Below are positions 1-13,078 of a stretch of DNA of 64,000 nt, piece by piece (position 1 is the first letter of the stretch; each line of letters begins with the position of its first letter). The stretch is from positions 5,946,478 to 6,010,477 of the forward strand of contig CM060855.1 in NCBI GenBank assembly GCA_030737835.1, in the 5' to 3' direction. This DNA comes from Acorus gramineus. Its lineage: Eukaryota; Streptophyta; Magnoliopsida; Acorales; Acoraceae. The notes under the pieces were generated by a model. The model saw only the letters and a list, made by a program, of their open reading frames with translations. It was not told the DNA's origin and did no database searches. Position numbers and translations under genes: made by a program.

Positions 1-2058
1 AGCAATTAAGCCATGATTGAAGTGTCACTTTTAATCTTGTCTTTCTTTTAACCAACAATCTCTCATGAAGATGAAGAAGAAGAATAAGAAGACAACAATG
101 AATTGTTTGAGGGGCAAGTTGTCCATGATAATAAAAGGGCATTTCTATAGTTGTAACACTTGGTGTATAAATAATTCATGTGTTTTTTAAATAGCTCTGC
201 CGACGATTTGTTGTTGTTGTGTGTGAGAGAGAGTTTTGCACTGTACAAAAAACAAATACAGCTACAGAAGCTAATTATTAGAAAATAAGAAGGTCCTTTA
301 AAAATGAAATAATAGAAAGTACCAAACCACCTTGTAATTCTCTTCATAGGATAAGATTTAACAAGAATAAATAAAAAAATTATAATAATACTTGCATAGA
401 AACAAAAAAAATTAAGAAATGAGTAATTGATGAAAATGAGTATGTATTGATAATGATGAAAAATAGTTGACCCACCAAAAAAAAATTGAATTGAAACTAT
501 TTACTTACAAGTCCATTGGTTATTTTACAAATATACCCAATCCCGTGACTATTTGAAGGAACTCACAGAGATTTCAACTAACAGAAGTGTAACATATCTA
601 TAATATCCTTATATTATATGAAAATGATAAACACCCCCTCCAAACATATGTATATAGTAAATAATCAATTTCATTAAAACAATCTTTTTAAATAATATAT
701 AAGTGTAGAAAGTATTTAAAAAAATTGTATGCCTGCTAATGAAATACTCATCAGTTACATTTTTGCGCGAAAGGGGTTGTTTATGAAATAAATAAATTCA
801 ATTGATATGAATGTAAATAATTTTTTAATTAAGAGTTTTTCACAATTATCAATTAATAATGTCACTTTTACAAATATTCCACAATGGAAACCCATTTAAT
901 TAAATAAAACACCACGTTTTTGGAATATTCTTTGGTACCATCCATACAATGAGTGATCATTGGATCATACATGAATAATATATATATTTTTATTTATAAA
1001 TAGTTTCAGTAGATAATTGAAGGTTCAATTGCATGTGACTTGAATAACTGACCCTAACAGTTGAGAGAGCTTCCTTGACAGCTAGAACTGCACGTGAGAG
1101 ACAACAGAGTGTTGAGTGCCTTCTTTTCTGTTTCAATCTCTTTTAAAGAGTTATAGCATGGATTGAATTGAATGGTGAAGTCATGATTATTAATTGGTCC
1201 ATATCAATGATTATGTACATATACACAAACACATTGTTCTTGCAATTTATAGAGCTTTAATTTTAGTCCCTAGAGAATTAATTTATACACATGGACCATT
1301 AAAAAAGAAGATCATGTGTCTACACTTTTGGAAATCAAAATTTGATACAATGTCCTGTATGTCTATCAGGCTTTAATAAATCCTTCTAATCTTCAATAAA
1401 ACTTTTTAAAATTATTTTAAGTGATTAAAAAAATTATACACCTTTAATATGAATAGTTTAGATGGTGAAATTTTTTTAGATCATTTTAATTTTAATTTGT
1501 AAATTTAATTTATATTAAATTAAATTTTGTTAGATGAGGTTTCCTAACAATTAGTTGCAATTCAATTCATACTCCTTAACTTCTAGCTACCAGCTTACAC
1601 AACTAATTAATATTTTGGCTCATCCACAATTCCACATGAAAGGCACATGACAAACAAGCAGAAAAAGTGAGGCAAAACTACTCACTAGAATCTCTTTGGT
1701 GTGAATACATATGGGGGACCATTTTAAAAGTTCATTTAGGATCACATCTAAGTGAGTTACTCTTACAAATTAAAATAACCAATAATTAATCAAATATTTA
1801 CATAATTGTTTATTTGTGTTGTTCTTTTTTTTAAAAGTAGAAGTAAAAATAAACCAAAAGTTAATTAAAGATTGACTTTCTAAAACAAAAGACAGGAAGG
1901 GTTAAGACTTAAGACAGCCATGCATGTGTGAGGGTAGTCAAGGAAAGGGACATATATATGTGAACAAAATATAAAGCTTTGCAGACACAGATCGTTAGAT
2001 TTTGATCGGACAGTGACCATCCCACCACACCAACCTTTTTAAGTGAAGTGTTCATCTC
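1..2058. other. AT-rich gene-free region
   Basis: I see no supportable gene here. The sequence is strongly AT-rich with many short A and T runs. Possible short reading frames have no recognisable domain and no splice context, so I treat this as intergenic DNA. Confidence 0.6.
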
Positions 2059-2083
2059 AAAAAAAAAAAAAAAAAAAAAAAAA

Positions 2084-2865
2084 GGAAAAATGATCAAACA
2101 AGTCTCTTGAAAGTTAGAAATACTCAAATCAGCTACTTTTAAAAATTATATCATAAAAAGTCTCATTTTATAATTTTAAAAGCACAAAAGACTAATATAC
2201 CCTTATGTAATTAACTCCTTAACATATTCCATACCTATTAACTTTATTAAAATATTTCACTCTCTTAATTTTGTTAATGTATTTCACACATTCTTATGTA
2301 AAACTCTTTTTTACTCTAATTTTTTTGTGATTAGGTAGATTTTGTGAGATATATGTCAATATAATTTGAGTTTTTGATGATAAACTCTATTAAATGTTGA
2401 TACTTCTTTAAAAAAATAGACATGTACTAATGACATCATACAAAAAAACTGAATAGCCAAGAAAAAAAATGTGAACAAGAATTTAAAATACTAAAATATC
2501 ATCTGCTGAATTGGGGCACAACACATATTTAAATTACATATTATGATTGTATACAATGAAAAAAATGATAAACAACATCAGGTAAGATATATATAAGAAA
2601 CACAAAATATAATATATAATAACAAAACCTTTAAAGGGATTGATTTCGGTCATATAGAGAGAGATTATTGATTTTGTAGGAATAATATATTTTTAATGTG
2701 GAATAACCTAACAAGGGTTAGAGAGATGTTAAAGATTTAATTACATAAAGGTAGATTAGCTTTTTGTGTTTCCAAAATTGTGAAATAAGACCTTTTTAGG
2801 TATAATTTTAAAAAGTAGATGATTTGGGTAATTCTAACTTTTAAGAGTTTTTTTTATCATTTTCC

Positions 2866-2866
<1 letters not shown>
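2084..2866. mobile_element. MITE-like element with long terminal inverted repeats
   Basis: The left end (from GGAAAAATGATC at 2084) is repeated as an inverted copy at the right end (…ATCATTTTCCC at 2866). By eye the match runs about 130 bp inward with substitutions: both arms share a GTTAGAA stretch, then a CTACTTTT block, and finally a segment ending TATGTAATTAA. The element is about 780 bp and has no coding capacity. It sits between a poly(A) run (2059-2083) and an (AT)n tract, so I cannot define a target-site duplication. It is a non-autonomous DNA transposon; the superfamily is not assigned. Confidence 0.7.

Positions 2867-2868
<2 letters not shown>

Positions 2869-2944
<76 letters not shown>
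2869..2944. repeat. (AT)n microsatellite
   Basis: An almost uninterrupted AT dinucleotide run of about 75 bp directly follows the right end of the MITE-like element. Such tracts are common insertion targets and are length-polymorphic. Confidence 0.95.
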
Positions 2945-2946
<2 letters not shown>

Positions 2947-4160
2947 CACATGGAATTTTGGGATTTTTTTTTTTTTTTTTGTAGCCATGTCACTTTTTTT
3001 ATTTATGTTAGCACATATTTCACATAAAATTAATGGTTAAAATACATATAGATATAGTCCTAGATGTCATGCAAAGGTAAATTAGGATCTAAGTTCATAT
3101 GCATTACAATCTCTATATCATGGTATATGTAGTAAAAAAAAATGTTAATTTATTGTCAAATGAGATCTAAATTTTTATTAAAAAATGTACGGAATTGTAA
3201 TTTTATTATTCTTGTGCTTTTCGGTGACTTGGTAAAATGATGCTTATTTCATTTGAGATACCTGAGTTCAAGTCATAGCACTAGCATGTTATTACTGCTA
3301 GAATAAAATGTAAGAAACTAAATCAAATATCTCAATAAAGTTTGAATATAAAAATATTCTGTATAAAAGAAAATGAATAAAATACTAATCTATCCCCACA
3401 TATATAAATATCTCTAAATATTACCTTCAATAAAAAAAATGTTGTACTTGCAATAATGTCATGTGTTATGTACTTGTAGTTCATTATAGGGCACTCCATA
3501 AAAAAATTAAGGAAAAAATTAAAATTTGTTGGTGAAAAAAAAATATGAAGGGGGGATAACTAGAAAGGACAACTCACGTGCATTTTTTTTACTTTCCCAA
3601 CTACAATGCACGTATTCAAAATAATACGATGCAACAAACTTAGATTTATTATATTTTAATAATAAATAAATAAATAAAACCCAAAACATAAGAGGTCACA
3701 ATTAACCCAATTCCAGCCACATCATTACCCTCTTTTAAGCTGTTCTTCTGTCGTTTTCTCCAAAATTAAAAAAAAAAAACAAACAGGGACATATCAGTTA
3801 ACAAAACAAATTCAAGGGCCTAATTAGTCATAATTTGTTTCTAACACAAAACCCTAATGAAGGAGCAATCCCGGATGTGACAATGCTGAAAACCTGCCAC
3901 ACTTCTGCCGGTCTCCGGCCATAATTTATTTTTTTAATATAATATAATATAAGGCTTTTCCTGTTTATAAGTTATATATATATAAGTTACATATAAACAT
4001 CACTTATGGGTTTAATTGGCTTATAAGGACAGCACTATCCAAACCCAGATAACACTATCCCTCCAATAAGAGATTGGCACGTGGATTTTTCTGTAAAACA
4101 GAGATCTAGAGAGGGAAAAAGAAGAAAAAAAAAACACAATTTTTTCCCTTCTCTGATTCC
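2945..4160. other. Intergenic DNA and distal promoter of the CSLA gene
   Basis: There is no gene. The segment is AT-rich and contains one possible SINE-like tRNA-derived stretch near 3215-3310. A plant telo-box-like AAACCCTAA lies near 3848. Everything downstream of about 3.7 kb is likely upstream regulatory sequence of the CSLA gene. Confidence 0.5.
3215..3310 (+). mobile_element. Possible tRNA-derived SINE remnant
   Basis: The stretch contains a degenerate pol III A-box-like GGTGACTTGGTAAAA followed, at tRNA-like spacing, by a B-box-like GAGTTCAAGTC. I found no clear target-site duplication or tail, so this is a weak call. Confidence 0.3.
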
Positions 4161-4167
4161 TGATCTC

Positions 4168-4176
4168 TATATATAA
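4168..4176 (+). promoter_or_regulatory. Probable TATA box of the CSLA gene
   Basis: TATATATAA lies about 490 bp upstream of the CSLA start codon. It is followed, at the expected distance, by a CT-rich stretch (4207-4230) typical of plant transcription starts and 5' leaders. The leader would then run about 450 nt to 4662. Confidence 0.55.
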
Positions 4177-4662
4177 CTTTCTTTAATACCCACTACATTA
4201 CACCCATCTCTCTCTCTCTCTCTCTCTCATCATCTTCTTCTTCCTTGGGAGGTGGAGAGAGGAGATTGAAGAAAATCTTGATAAAGCTCACATTTTTATT
4301 TCTCTCTCCATCTCTCTTTAGATTGTCCCATCTCCTTCTCTCGTCCCACATTGATTGAGTGGTTTGTTGTGCGTCTGAGAGAGGGGGAAAGGAAGATATC
4401 CCAATCTGGGTTTCTCTTCATTGGAGTGAAAAACCTTTTTTTTTGTGTTTTTGCTTCTCTTGCGTAGGTGGGTTGATTTGCTTTTCAGAGAGAGAGGAGT
4501 GAGAGAGAAGAGACATTCTGACAGACCAAATCAACCGGCATTGTCATCGCGTAATTTGACCGCAAAAGACAGGAAATAAAGAAACATCAGGTTGAAATAT
4601 TCGAGCTTCATTAGATATCTCTCAGAGTCTCTGTTTCTGAAAGAAAAACAGAGCAACAGACA

Positions 4663-7600
4663 ATGGAGAGAGTATCATCGACGGCTCTGCTTCCGGAGTC
4701 CTTTCAAGGGGCTCGAGACGACATCACGGAGCAGATTGGGTTCATATGGGGCCAAATCAAGGCACCCCTCATCGTTCCCCTGCTTAAAGTTGCCGTCTTT
4801 ATCTGCCTGTCCATGTCGGTAATGCTGTTCGTCGAGAGGGTGTACATGGCCGTCGTCATCACCTTCGTCAAACTCGTCGGTTACAAACCCGAGAAGCGCT
4901 ACAAGTGGGAACCGATACGCGACGACGTCGAGGTCGGCAACTCGGCTTACCCAATGGTCCTCGTTCAAATCCCCATGTATAACGAAAAAGAGGTCTCTTT
5001 GAAGTCTCTGTTTTAACATTGTTTTTACATTTTTTTTTTACTGTTGTTTAAATGGGGATGGATTTTTTGCATCTGCATTTGCAGGTTTATCAGCTCTCCA
5101 TTGGAGCTGCATGTGGGCTTTCATGGCCGTCTGATAGGATCATTATTCAGGTTCTTGATGATTCTACAGACCCAGTTATCAAGGTAAATCGAATTAGACA
5201 GAAAGATGAGATTTTCTTTTAAGCTCCCATTGGTCTTTAATGATTACACACTTTTCAATCTCCTCCGAACAAATAAAGCAGCTTAGGTTTCCCGCACACG
5301 CAGACCCGTATCACCATTGATTCTTTGGAATTAAATCTTCCCATCTCTCTCTCTCTCTCTCTCTCTCCTCGGTTTCTGATCTGTGTCCTTTGTCGTTTCT
5401 TTTATTTCCATTTATCTTGGCACAGATAAAAATGTAGTTTTTACTGTTTGTCTTCCCTCCAATTCAATCATTTCTCTTCCAAAATTTTTTTTTAAAAAAA
5501 TCATTTTTTCTACTGGGTCTTTTCCAATTCAACAATTTTCTGATGATAAATGATTTGGGTCATCTTCAAACACATCCATTGTTCAAAATTCACAACTGGG
5601 CAACAAAAAAGACCCCAACTTTGCCTATTGTTCTTTAATCTTTGCCAAGAATGAATGATTGAGAGAATGGGTTTGAGCAGAATCTGGTGGAGCTGGAGTG
5701 CCAGAGGTGGGCGAGCAAGGGCATAAACATAAAGTATGAAATAAGGGACAATCGAAATGGATACAAAGCAGGGGCTCTGAAGGAGGGGATGAAGCACAGC
5801 TACGTGAAGGAGTGCGATTTCGTCGCCATCTTCGACGCCGATTTCCAGCCGGAGCCGGACTACCTCTGGCGCACCATTCCCTTCCTCGCCTACAACCCCG
5901 ACATTGCTCTGGTCCAGGCCAGGTGGAAATTTGGTAATAACCCCCCTCCATTATTGCATAATTTCAATTAAGGACAGGTTGAAATTTGGTAATAACCACC
6001 CTCTATTATTACATAATTTCATTTTAACACCACTCATTTTCTCTCTATAATGTTAGAGATGGTTAGTATGGTTACTTTTTGAAGTCCTCAACAAGTTTTC
6101 AATTTTTTTTTTTTAACAAAATATGGTAGTGTTTATTGATGTAAATGCAATTATAAAAAATAAAATATATATTTTCAGGATAAATAAATGTAATATTTTT
6201 ATATTTTTTTACATTGTTTAATACTCACATTTATATGAGATATTTTTCTGCATATATTCTTGAGACAATTTTTTAGCAAAACTATTCTTCCAATGAAATA
6301 AGTGCCAAACTTTCATTAATGTGTTCTGGTTTGTCGGTGGTTCTCTTCTTTTTTGTTCTTCTTTTGATATATGTTTTCATATTTATGTTTTCTTTCTTTT
6401 TTAAATTAAATTTAAGTATCTCTTTTTTTGGAAAAAAAAAAAAAGAGGGTCGTCCTATCCTTGCTTTGTTTAGAGAGGTGCACCAGATTTATTGCAAGAT
6501 TTAATGGAATCAGAATACCTAACGGGAGTGGGACCCATCACGCCATCCATATAAAAAAAAAGGGATTTGTTTTATATATGATAATTTGCAATAAATGTTT
6601 ACTTTATTTAGAGGGGTTGAGATAAATAAATTATATATATATATAATTTATTTAAGTAAAACTAAGTTGAGTCATGGGTCCCAGACCCACTTCACTCACA
6701 CCACTCCGAAAGCAACAAAAAAATGTTTCAGTCGTTTTTAATAATTATAATTAAAAAGACAGCACAACTACTTAGCCTGATTTGTAAAAGTCAAATCTTT
6801 ACTTTTGTTTTATGAAAAAAAATAAACAAATGAAGACATGATCCCTGGGTTTACATCAATCTATAGTTTAAGGAATCTCTTTTTGTGATCTTTATGTGTC
6901 ATTATGATATCTATTTATATATGACACACAAAAAAGAGTCGTTTTCAGTGTTTTGAATAAGAGAGGGGTTTTCTTTTTCATTGTTTTCATTACTAGAGAA
7001 TAGAGTGACGAAAATGCCCCTGTTTATTACAAAGGTTAAAAAAAGATAAAGGAAAGACCTTGTTAGATTTCAGGGACAGATCTGTCATTTTTGTATTTTA
7101 GGAGGACATGGATTTGTATCCCATTGGGTGGGTGTTAATAATTAATACACTCCCTAAATTATGTTGCAGTCTCCATTTATTTATGTATATTAAATGACTC
7201 TATAATATGGTCTTGAAATTCTTTTAATTCCAGTCACTCTAATGGTAGCAGTAATAATATGACTTATATGGGGGCATAATAGGGAAGCAAAATTTAAAGC
7301 CTAGCTAGAACAGCAAAACCTCTCCCATGTGCAATTATTCTGCTAGGTTGTTCTAACAAAAAAAAAAAAAAAAGTGGGGACTCTCACCGACACTTTTGAT
7401 TCTCTATTTAAGTCCTTGATTTTGTAGTGCCACCATATGCTGTTGTTTGCTTTTGATTAACTCTAACAAATGATTTGTATTAACTATGTTATAATAATTT
7501 GACATTGACAAGCTCTTGTCAATCCAATCATCATGTCATCATATCATTATCATTTCTGGTGTATCATAAGCTGACGTGGGTGAATCATGGACGTCCATCC

Positions 7601-9398
7601 AGTGAACTCGGACGAGTGTCTCATGACTAGGATGCAAGAGATGTCACTGAATTATCACTTCACAGTGGAACAGGAAGTTGGTTCTTCCACATATGCCTTC
7701 TTTGGATTCAATGGTACAGAACAGACTCATTAGAATGTATTATCTTGTATTATTAGTGCATATAATTAATTATTGTGGTTAATGTGAGGGGGGTTTCATG
7801 TTTTATTTGATTGCAGGGACTGCTGGGGTGTGGAGGATCTCAGCTTTGAATGAGGCTGGAGGTTGGAAGGATAGAACCACTGTGGAGGACATGGATTTGG
7901 CAGTCCGAGCCAGTCTCAGAGGATGGAAGTTCGTTTACGTCGGCGATCTTAAGGTATATGTTTCGTTTCAATTAGAAAAAATTGATTACAATAGCGACCA
8001 GTTTGGCGTTCATTCCCATTCACCTTCTGTTGGAAACAAAATTTTCTTCATTAAATTTCTAAAAATGAAAAATTATCTTTTATGATTACAGTTATCAAAC
8101 CAACTCTTAGTAATGATTGATATATTCGAAGTGTAAATTGATATGATATTGTAATACTATCAGTAACAAACTCATTAAGATATTATTTTTGATACTCTAA
8201 AAGTAGTTTAACTAATATACTTTTCCTCTTTTAATAAAGTACTAACGAAAAAAGTAAATCAATGACTTCTTTTTTCTTTTATATCATCGTCACATTTTAC
8301 ATAAAAGTAAAGTTAATATTCGATGTAAAGATAAAAGTGATTTATATAACAAGACTAACTTTAATTGATTGATACAGGTGAAGAGCGAGTTGCCGAGCAC
8401 TTTCAAGGCCTACCGGTATCAGCAACACCGGTGGTCTTGCGGACCGGCCAACCTCTTTCGAAAAATGGCCATGGACATTGCCAAAAACAATGTAATCTTT
8501 CTCTACTTTCTTCAATGGTTGTTCTAAGAATTCTGTTTTAGTAGCAGTTGTAAGTTTTGTTTTTCTGCTCATACTACAGAAAGTGACACTGTGGAAGAAA
8601 GTTCATGTGATCTATAACTTCTTCTTTGTGCGAAAGATCATCGCGCACATCGTTACGTTCATCTTCTATTGTGTTATAATGCCAGCCACCGTTTTGGTTC
8701 CTGAAGTTGAAATCCCAAGGTGGGGAGCTGTCTACATCCCCTCTATTATCACCATCCTCAACTCCATTGGAACTCCAAGGTTTTACTTCCCCTTCAATTC
8801 ATATACATTGAGAGATGTTTGTTTTGTTGGTTTTCTTTCTATAGCTTGAATAATTTTGTTGATGTTTCATAGGTCTCTACATCTACTAGTGTTTTGGATC
8901 CTATTCGAGAACGTAATGGCGATGCATCGCACGATCGCGACCTTCATTGGTCTCCTGGAAATAGGGAGGGTGAACGAATGGGTGGTCACAGAGAAGCTAG
9001 GCGATGGCGTCAAGGGGAAGGCAGCCGCCAAATTGGTCAAGAAACCTCGATTTAGGTTTGGTGAGAGGTATGTCCATTGCACTACTAAAAACGAATTTGA
9101 ATTAAATACGATTCCAGCAAATGCAGAATCTCCATAAGCATAGCATTTTAAAAATCTAACATAACTTGTTTTCAAACGCTGCTTTAAACCTTTTGGTTAC
9201 AAACATGATCTGAATTATCGTTTTCATGACAATAGATTGCATCTTTCTGAGCTGGGAGTGGGTGCCTACCTCTTCTTCTGTGGCTGCTATGATCTCTCCT
9301 TTGGAAAGAATCACTACTACCTCTACCTCTACCTCCAGTCCTTCGCCTTCTTTATAATGGGATTCGGATACGTTGGCACCTTTGTTCCCAACCCTTGA
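4663..9398 (+). CDS. CSLA2: Glucomannan 4-beta-mannosyltransferase, CSLA family (CSLA2/CSLA9 type), nine exons
   Basis: This enzyme polymerises beta-1,4-mannan/glucomannan from GDP-mannose (and GDP-glucose) in the Golgi membrane. The exons I read are 4663-4992, 5085-5183, 5681-5933, 7603-7713, 7817-7953, 8378-8491, 8580-8779, 8873-9067 and 9236-9398. All have GT..AG borders and compatible phases, giving 533 aa, the usual CSLA length. The GT2 signature is complete: VLDDS (D135/D136), FDADF (D195, D197), VEDMD (E288-D289, the TED position) and QQHRW (325-329). An N-terminal hydrophobic segment lies near residues 35-60, and several more follow after residue 350. The ATG at 4663 matches the family's usual N-terminus. 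Intron 3 is long (1.67 kb), and its donor is duplicated (see the repeat at 5926). Gene order suggests the CSLA02 orthologue; paralogue assignment within CSLA is inferred. Confidence 0.95.
5926..6035 (+). repeat. 55-bp tandem duplication spanning the exon 3 splice donor
   Basis: The segment starting GAAATTTGGTAATAACC at 5926 recurs at 5981 with a few substitutions. Each copy contains the exon end and GTAATAA donor, at 5934 and 5989. Using the second donor would add 55 nt, shift the frame and meet an in-frame TAA, so only the first yields the full protein. Confidence 0.85.
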
Positions 9399-10689
9399 GA
9401 GAGGGTTTCATGTAAGCAGGAAGTACTACATTGAATTTTTTTTGTTTCCCTCACTCAGGGAAAGGGAACCCTCCTTCAGCATGTGGTGGTACGACGATCA
9501 TTTGCTCGTGGCAAAGGTTTATAATTCTTTCGCACCAGAGGAAAAAAAAAATTATCCAAGCTCATGAAGGAGAGATTCTTGTGAATACTCAAACCATGAA
9601 CATTTCAGCAGTGTTTTGTTTTGTTTTTATTTTTTCAAGTATAAATGGATTATATATAGAGATCAAGGAAAGAAGAAACAAGGATTTGGGTCTCTCTCTC
9701 TTCAGCAGCAGCAGGTGTTGGAGAAGAAGAAGAAATAAAGGTTTTGGATCACAAGCAGATTGGTCTCAACAGCTCTAGAAGGATTGCAGTTGTGTGTGTT
9801 TTTTCAGTTATGTGATGTTTGATAGGAAATAAGTTCATGGCATAGTAAACTGGGAGTTGTGTTTTTGTTCAACTTTTGTGTAATTTTTTTTTAAAACCTT
9901 TTTTTGGTAGATTTATAAAGAAAGTGTTACAGTCATTGTCCTTGTGGTCCTTGTGGTGTAATCTGTGATACCCACCCATCCACAAAATTTAAAGATGTTT
10001 CATGACTTTGAATACAATGTTTTCTTCTAGTACATGTTCAACACATGTTAATATATAAACTAATAGTAATTGATAAAATGAAAATGTCTGATTCAATCAT
10101 TACTTCAATTTCTTTCATAACCCTTAGCATGTTTTGAGTACATGCTAATGCATGCATACTTTGCATTTTCACAACCCACCTATCAAGCGAGATTTTAAAA
10201 AAAAAAAAAAAGGAAAAAAAGAGAGAGAACTCCAATATGGATTGCAAGAATGACTATATATTTTCAAAAAAAAAAAAAGAATGACTGTGTATCAGCACAC
10301 ACCCTCCAAAAAAAGATAAATAAGATGAAAATAAATGCACAAACAAGTTCATGATAATGCAGCCTTTTCATGGGACTCAAATAAGTGTGACCATGTGTTT
10401 TCATGAAGCTGACTATGGTGACAATGATGTGATGTTCAACTACCACTTCAAGGCAGCTCTGGAAGTAACATGTGATGTTGAGAGTTCTTCATTGAAGCGC
10501 ACACAAGCTTGAAAGCTAAAATAAAGCATTGTGCACCTACCATGCCTGTCTAATAAAAGGGTACAAAAAGATGGAGAGATGCTACCCAAAAAGCTTCTGT
10601 TACAAGAAAAGATGAGGCCATGAAAGCCAAAATCTCATGGTTTTGTTTTGTGTCTAAACTCTAAATTCACTCTGCTTGTCTTTTATTCC
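9399..10689. other. CSLA 3' UTR and intergenic DNA
   Basis: The first several hundred bases after the CSLA stop are presumably its 3' untranslated region. No further gene is visible; short reading frames here lack any recognisable domain. Confidence 0.5.
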
Positions 10690-13078
10690 CATGGACCTGG
10701 CCTTCACATGTTCAGAAAAGTTTTTTTGGAGTTTAACCAGACATTCAACATATCAAAGGATTTGAGTTACTCCTCTGTCCAAAAACTGCAGAGACCAGAA
10801 ACTTGTGAAGGTGGTACAACCTCCCATGGGACCTGCCCTTCACATGTTCAATAATAATACAGAGTTTAAAAGGGTTTTACCAGATATTCAGGCATCAAAA
10901 GACGAGTCACTCCTCTGTCAAAAACTACAGGTGCCACAAACTTGTCCAACCTGCTATAATTTCTTTGCATCTATCATCACTTTATCAACAATAATAAAGA
11001 CATGTTGAAACAAGGATTTTTTTCTGTTTCAGAAAGCTGGGACTTGCCCAGTTTTTTAAGAACAAAAGCAACCACAGATCATCATGGGATAGTTGGAAGA
11101 AATTGTTAAACAGTTTAAGTAAGCTTTTGCTGCAAAAATCAAGAACATTTGTATATTTAGTGTGTCAATGAAAGTTCTACACATAAGGCAACTAAATTCC
11201 CAAAAGTCATGTTTTCCTCCCAACTTGCCCAACCACCTGCAAAGTATTTATAGAACCTCAACTAACCTTCTGTTTTCTTAACCTGGAATGACTGCCAATG
11301 AGGACATGGATTTTTAGAAACCATTTATCAGTTGTCATCACTGATGACGTTGGTCACTAGAGGTCATATTGCATATAAAACTTTCTTCTCCTGTGATTAG
11401 ACTCGCTCAAAGTAGAGGATATCCTTAAGAACATGCCATTCATCAATCATGAGTATTTAAATGTAGGTTCCAACCTTATATAATGTATAAAATGCATGCT
11501 CGGAAAATAACGATCACGTCCCCATACCTTAGTCATGTAGTAAGACCAAACTTGCCCAATATATGAATATATTAAAAACAATTACACAATCAAATTTTGC
11601 TTACAATCTTCAGTGGTGCTGAATAATTATTGTTTCCCTATCTTCTTTCAAAAAGTTTTTGTCCATTCAAAGAATCAGATGTGTTTTATCCTTGGGGCTA
11701 TCCAGACTTCCATGCTGAATGTCTGAGCATGAGTCTACTGCAGGCAGCATAACCATACCGAATGAAAGAATTTTAGCAGGTATTTATGAATTAAAGATTC
11801 ACTCAGATGTGTTGAGATAACAAAAGAAAAGAAAAGAAATGAGTAAAAGGAGTATAACCATTTATTGGCATGCCCTTCACATGTTGAATAATAGTACTAG
11901 AGTTTACGAGTTTTACCAGACATTCAGATATCAGATGACCTGAGTTACTCCTCTGTCCAAAACTACAGGGGCCAGAAACTTGTCGAACCTGCTACAACCT
12001 CTTTGCATTTATCATCACATTATTAACAGTGCTAAAAGACATGTAGAAACAGGGATTTTGCTGATTCAGAAAACCAGGACTTACCAAGCTTTCTAAGAAC
12101 CAACACCCCAGATATCATCGGATAGGTTGCAGAAATTTTTAATATTTTGAACAGTTTAAGTAAGCTTTTGCAATTGAACAAATAGGTTGAAAACTATTTA
12201 AGGTGTGCTTTTTCATCATATAGAAAAATATGTAAAAAAAATTTCTACACCTAAAGCAACTTGATTCCAAAAAGTGTGTTGTATCCCTCCCAACTTCCTC
12301 AGCAACCTGCAAAGTATTTATGGTACCTAACTACCTTTCTGTTTCTAAAAATGTAAGACCCTACCAATAAGGACAAGAATTTCCAGAGCCCATTTCATTT
12401 GTCAGTGAAATTTTAGTCACTAGTAACATTCATCATTTTAGCTATACAACTCTTCAAACCCATTTCATTAGTTGTCTGGAATTTCAGCCGCTGGTAACAT
12501 TCATCATTTTAGCTATACAACTCTTCTTTTCTGATTAGACTTGGTGGAGAGAATTTCCTCAGAAACAAGTCACATATAAATTCAACACACATAAATGAAT
12601 AGGTACCAACCTGGTATGATGTATAAAAGGGAAAACAGCACATACAGGAAATAACAATGACTTCCTAAGAACTTACTCAACTTAGTCATGTAGTGATAGC
12701 TTGCACAATATATGACATTAAATTTCACACACGGGTAATCTTCAGTAGCGATAAACAACTATCGTTCCCCTATCTTCTTTTAAGAAGTCTTCAATTCAAT
12801 CAATCATTCCCCTATCTTCTTTTAAGAAGTTTTCAATTCATTCAATCATTCCCTTATCTTCTTTTAAGAAGTCTTCAATTCAATCAATCATTGTTGTGTT
12901 TTCTTGGGGACTTTCCTAACTTCCATGCTGAATATCTGAGCATGAGTCTTCTGCAGGCCATAGCCACACCAGATGAAAGAACTATACCATGCATTTATGA
13001 ATAAAAGATTCACTCAATGTTTCCTCCAACATAGGCAATGACACCTCAGATGTATTGAGATACAAAACAAACAAATCA
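10690..13078. repeat. Diverged tandem duplication, unit about 1.0-1.2 kb
   Basis: Two long direct copies are visible. Unit 1 is about 10830-11830 and unit 2 about 11873-13078. Shared anchors in the same order include CCCTTCACATGTT, GTTACTCCTCTGTCC (diverged in unit 1), AACAGTTTAAGTAAGCTTTTG, GCAACCTGCAAAGTATTTAT (diverged in unit 1), CTTCCATGCTGAAT and AAAGATTCACTCA. A third, partial copy of the first ~136 bp lies at about 10690-10825. I see no conserved open frame across the copies and no protein similarity, so the origin of the unit is unknown; it may be an old non-coding element or the decayed end of a gene. Confidence 0.8.
12763..12888 (+). repeat. Three-copy 42-bp tandem repeat
   Basis: Three successive copies of a 42-bp unit built on TATCTTCTTTTAAGAAG…TTCAATTCA lie inside unit 2 of the larger duplication. 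Unit 1 has only one degenerate counterpart (near 11640), so the array expanded after the larger duplication. The 42-nt period keeps a short reading frame open (14-residue repeat), but nothing else supports coding. Confidence 0.9.

Noticed and set aside
63-347. Minus-strand open frame of 94 codons at the left end
   Set aside because: Low-complexity serine-rich end, no domain, AT-rich intergenic composition and no promoter or splice context.
12763-12888. CRISPR-like array
   Set aside because: The three copies are directly adjacent with no unique spacers, in a plant nuclear context.
12693-13004. Plus-strand frame with a 14-residue triple repeat
   Set aside because: It stays open only because the DNA repeat is 42 bp. 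The equivalent unit 1 sequence has no matching frame.
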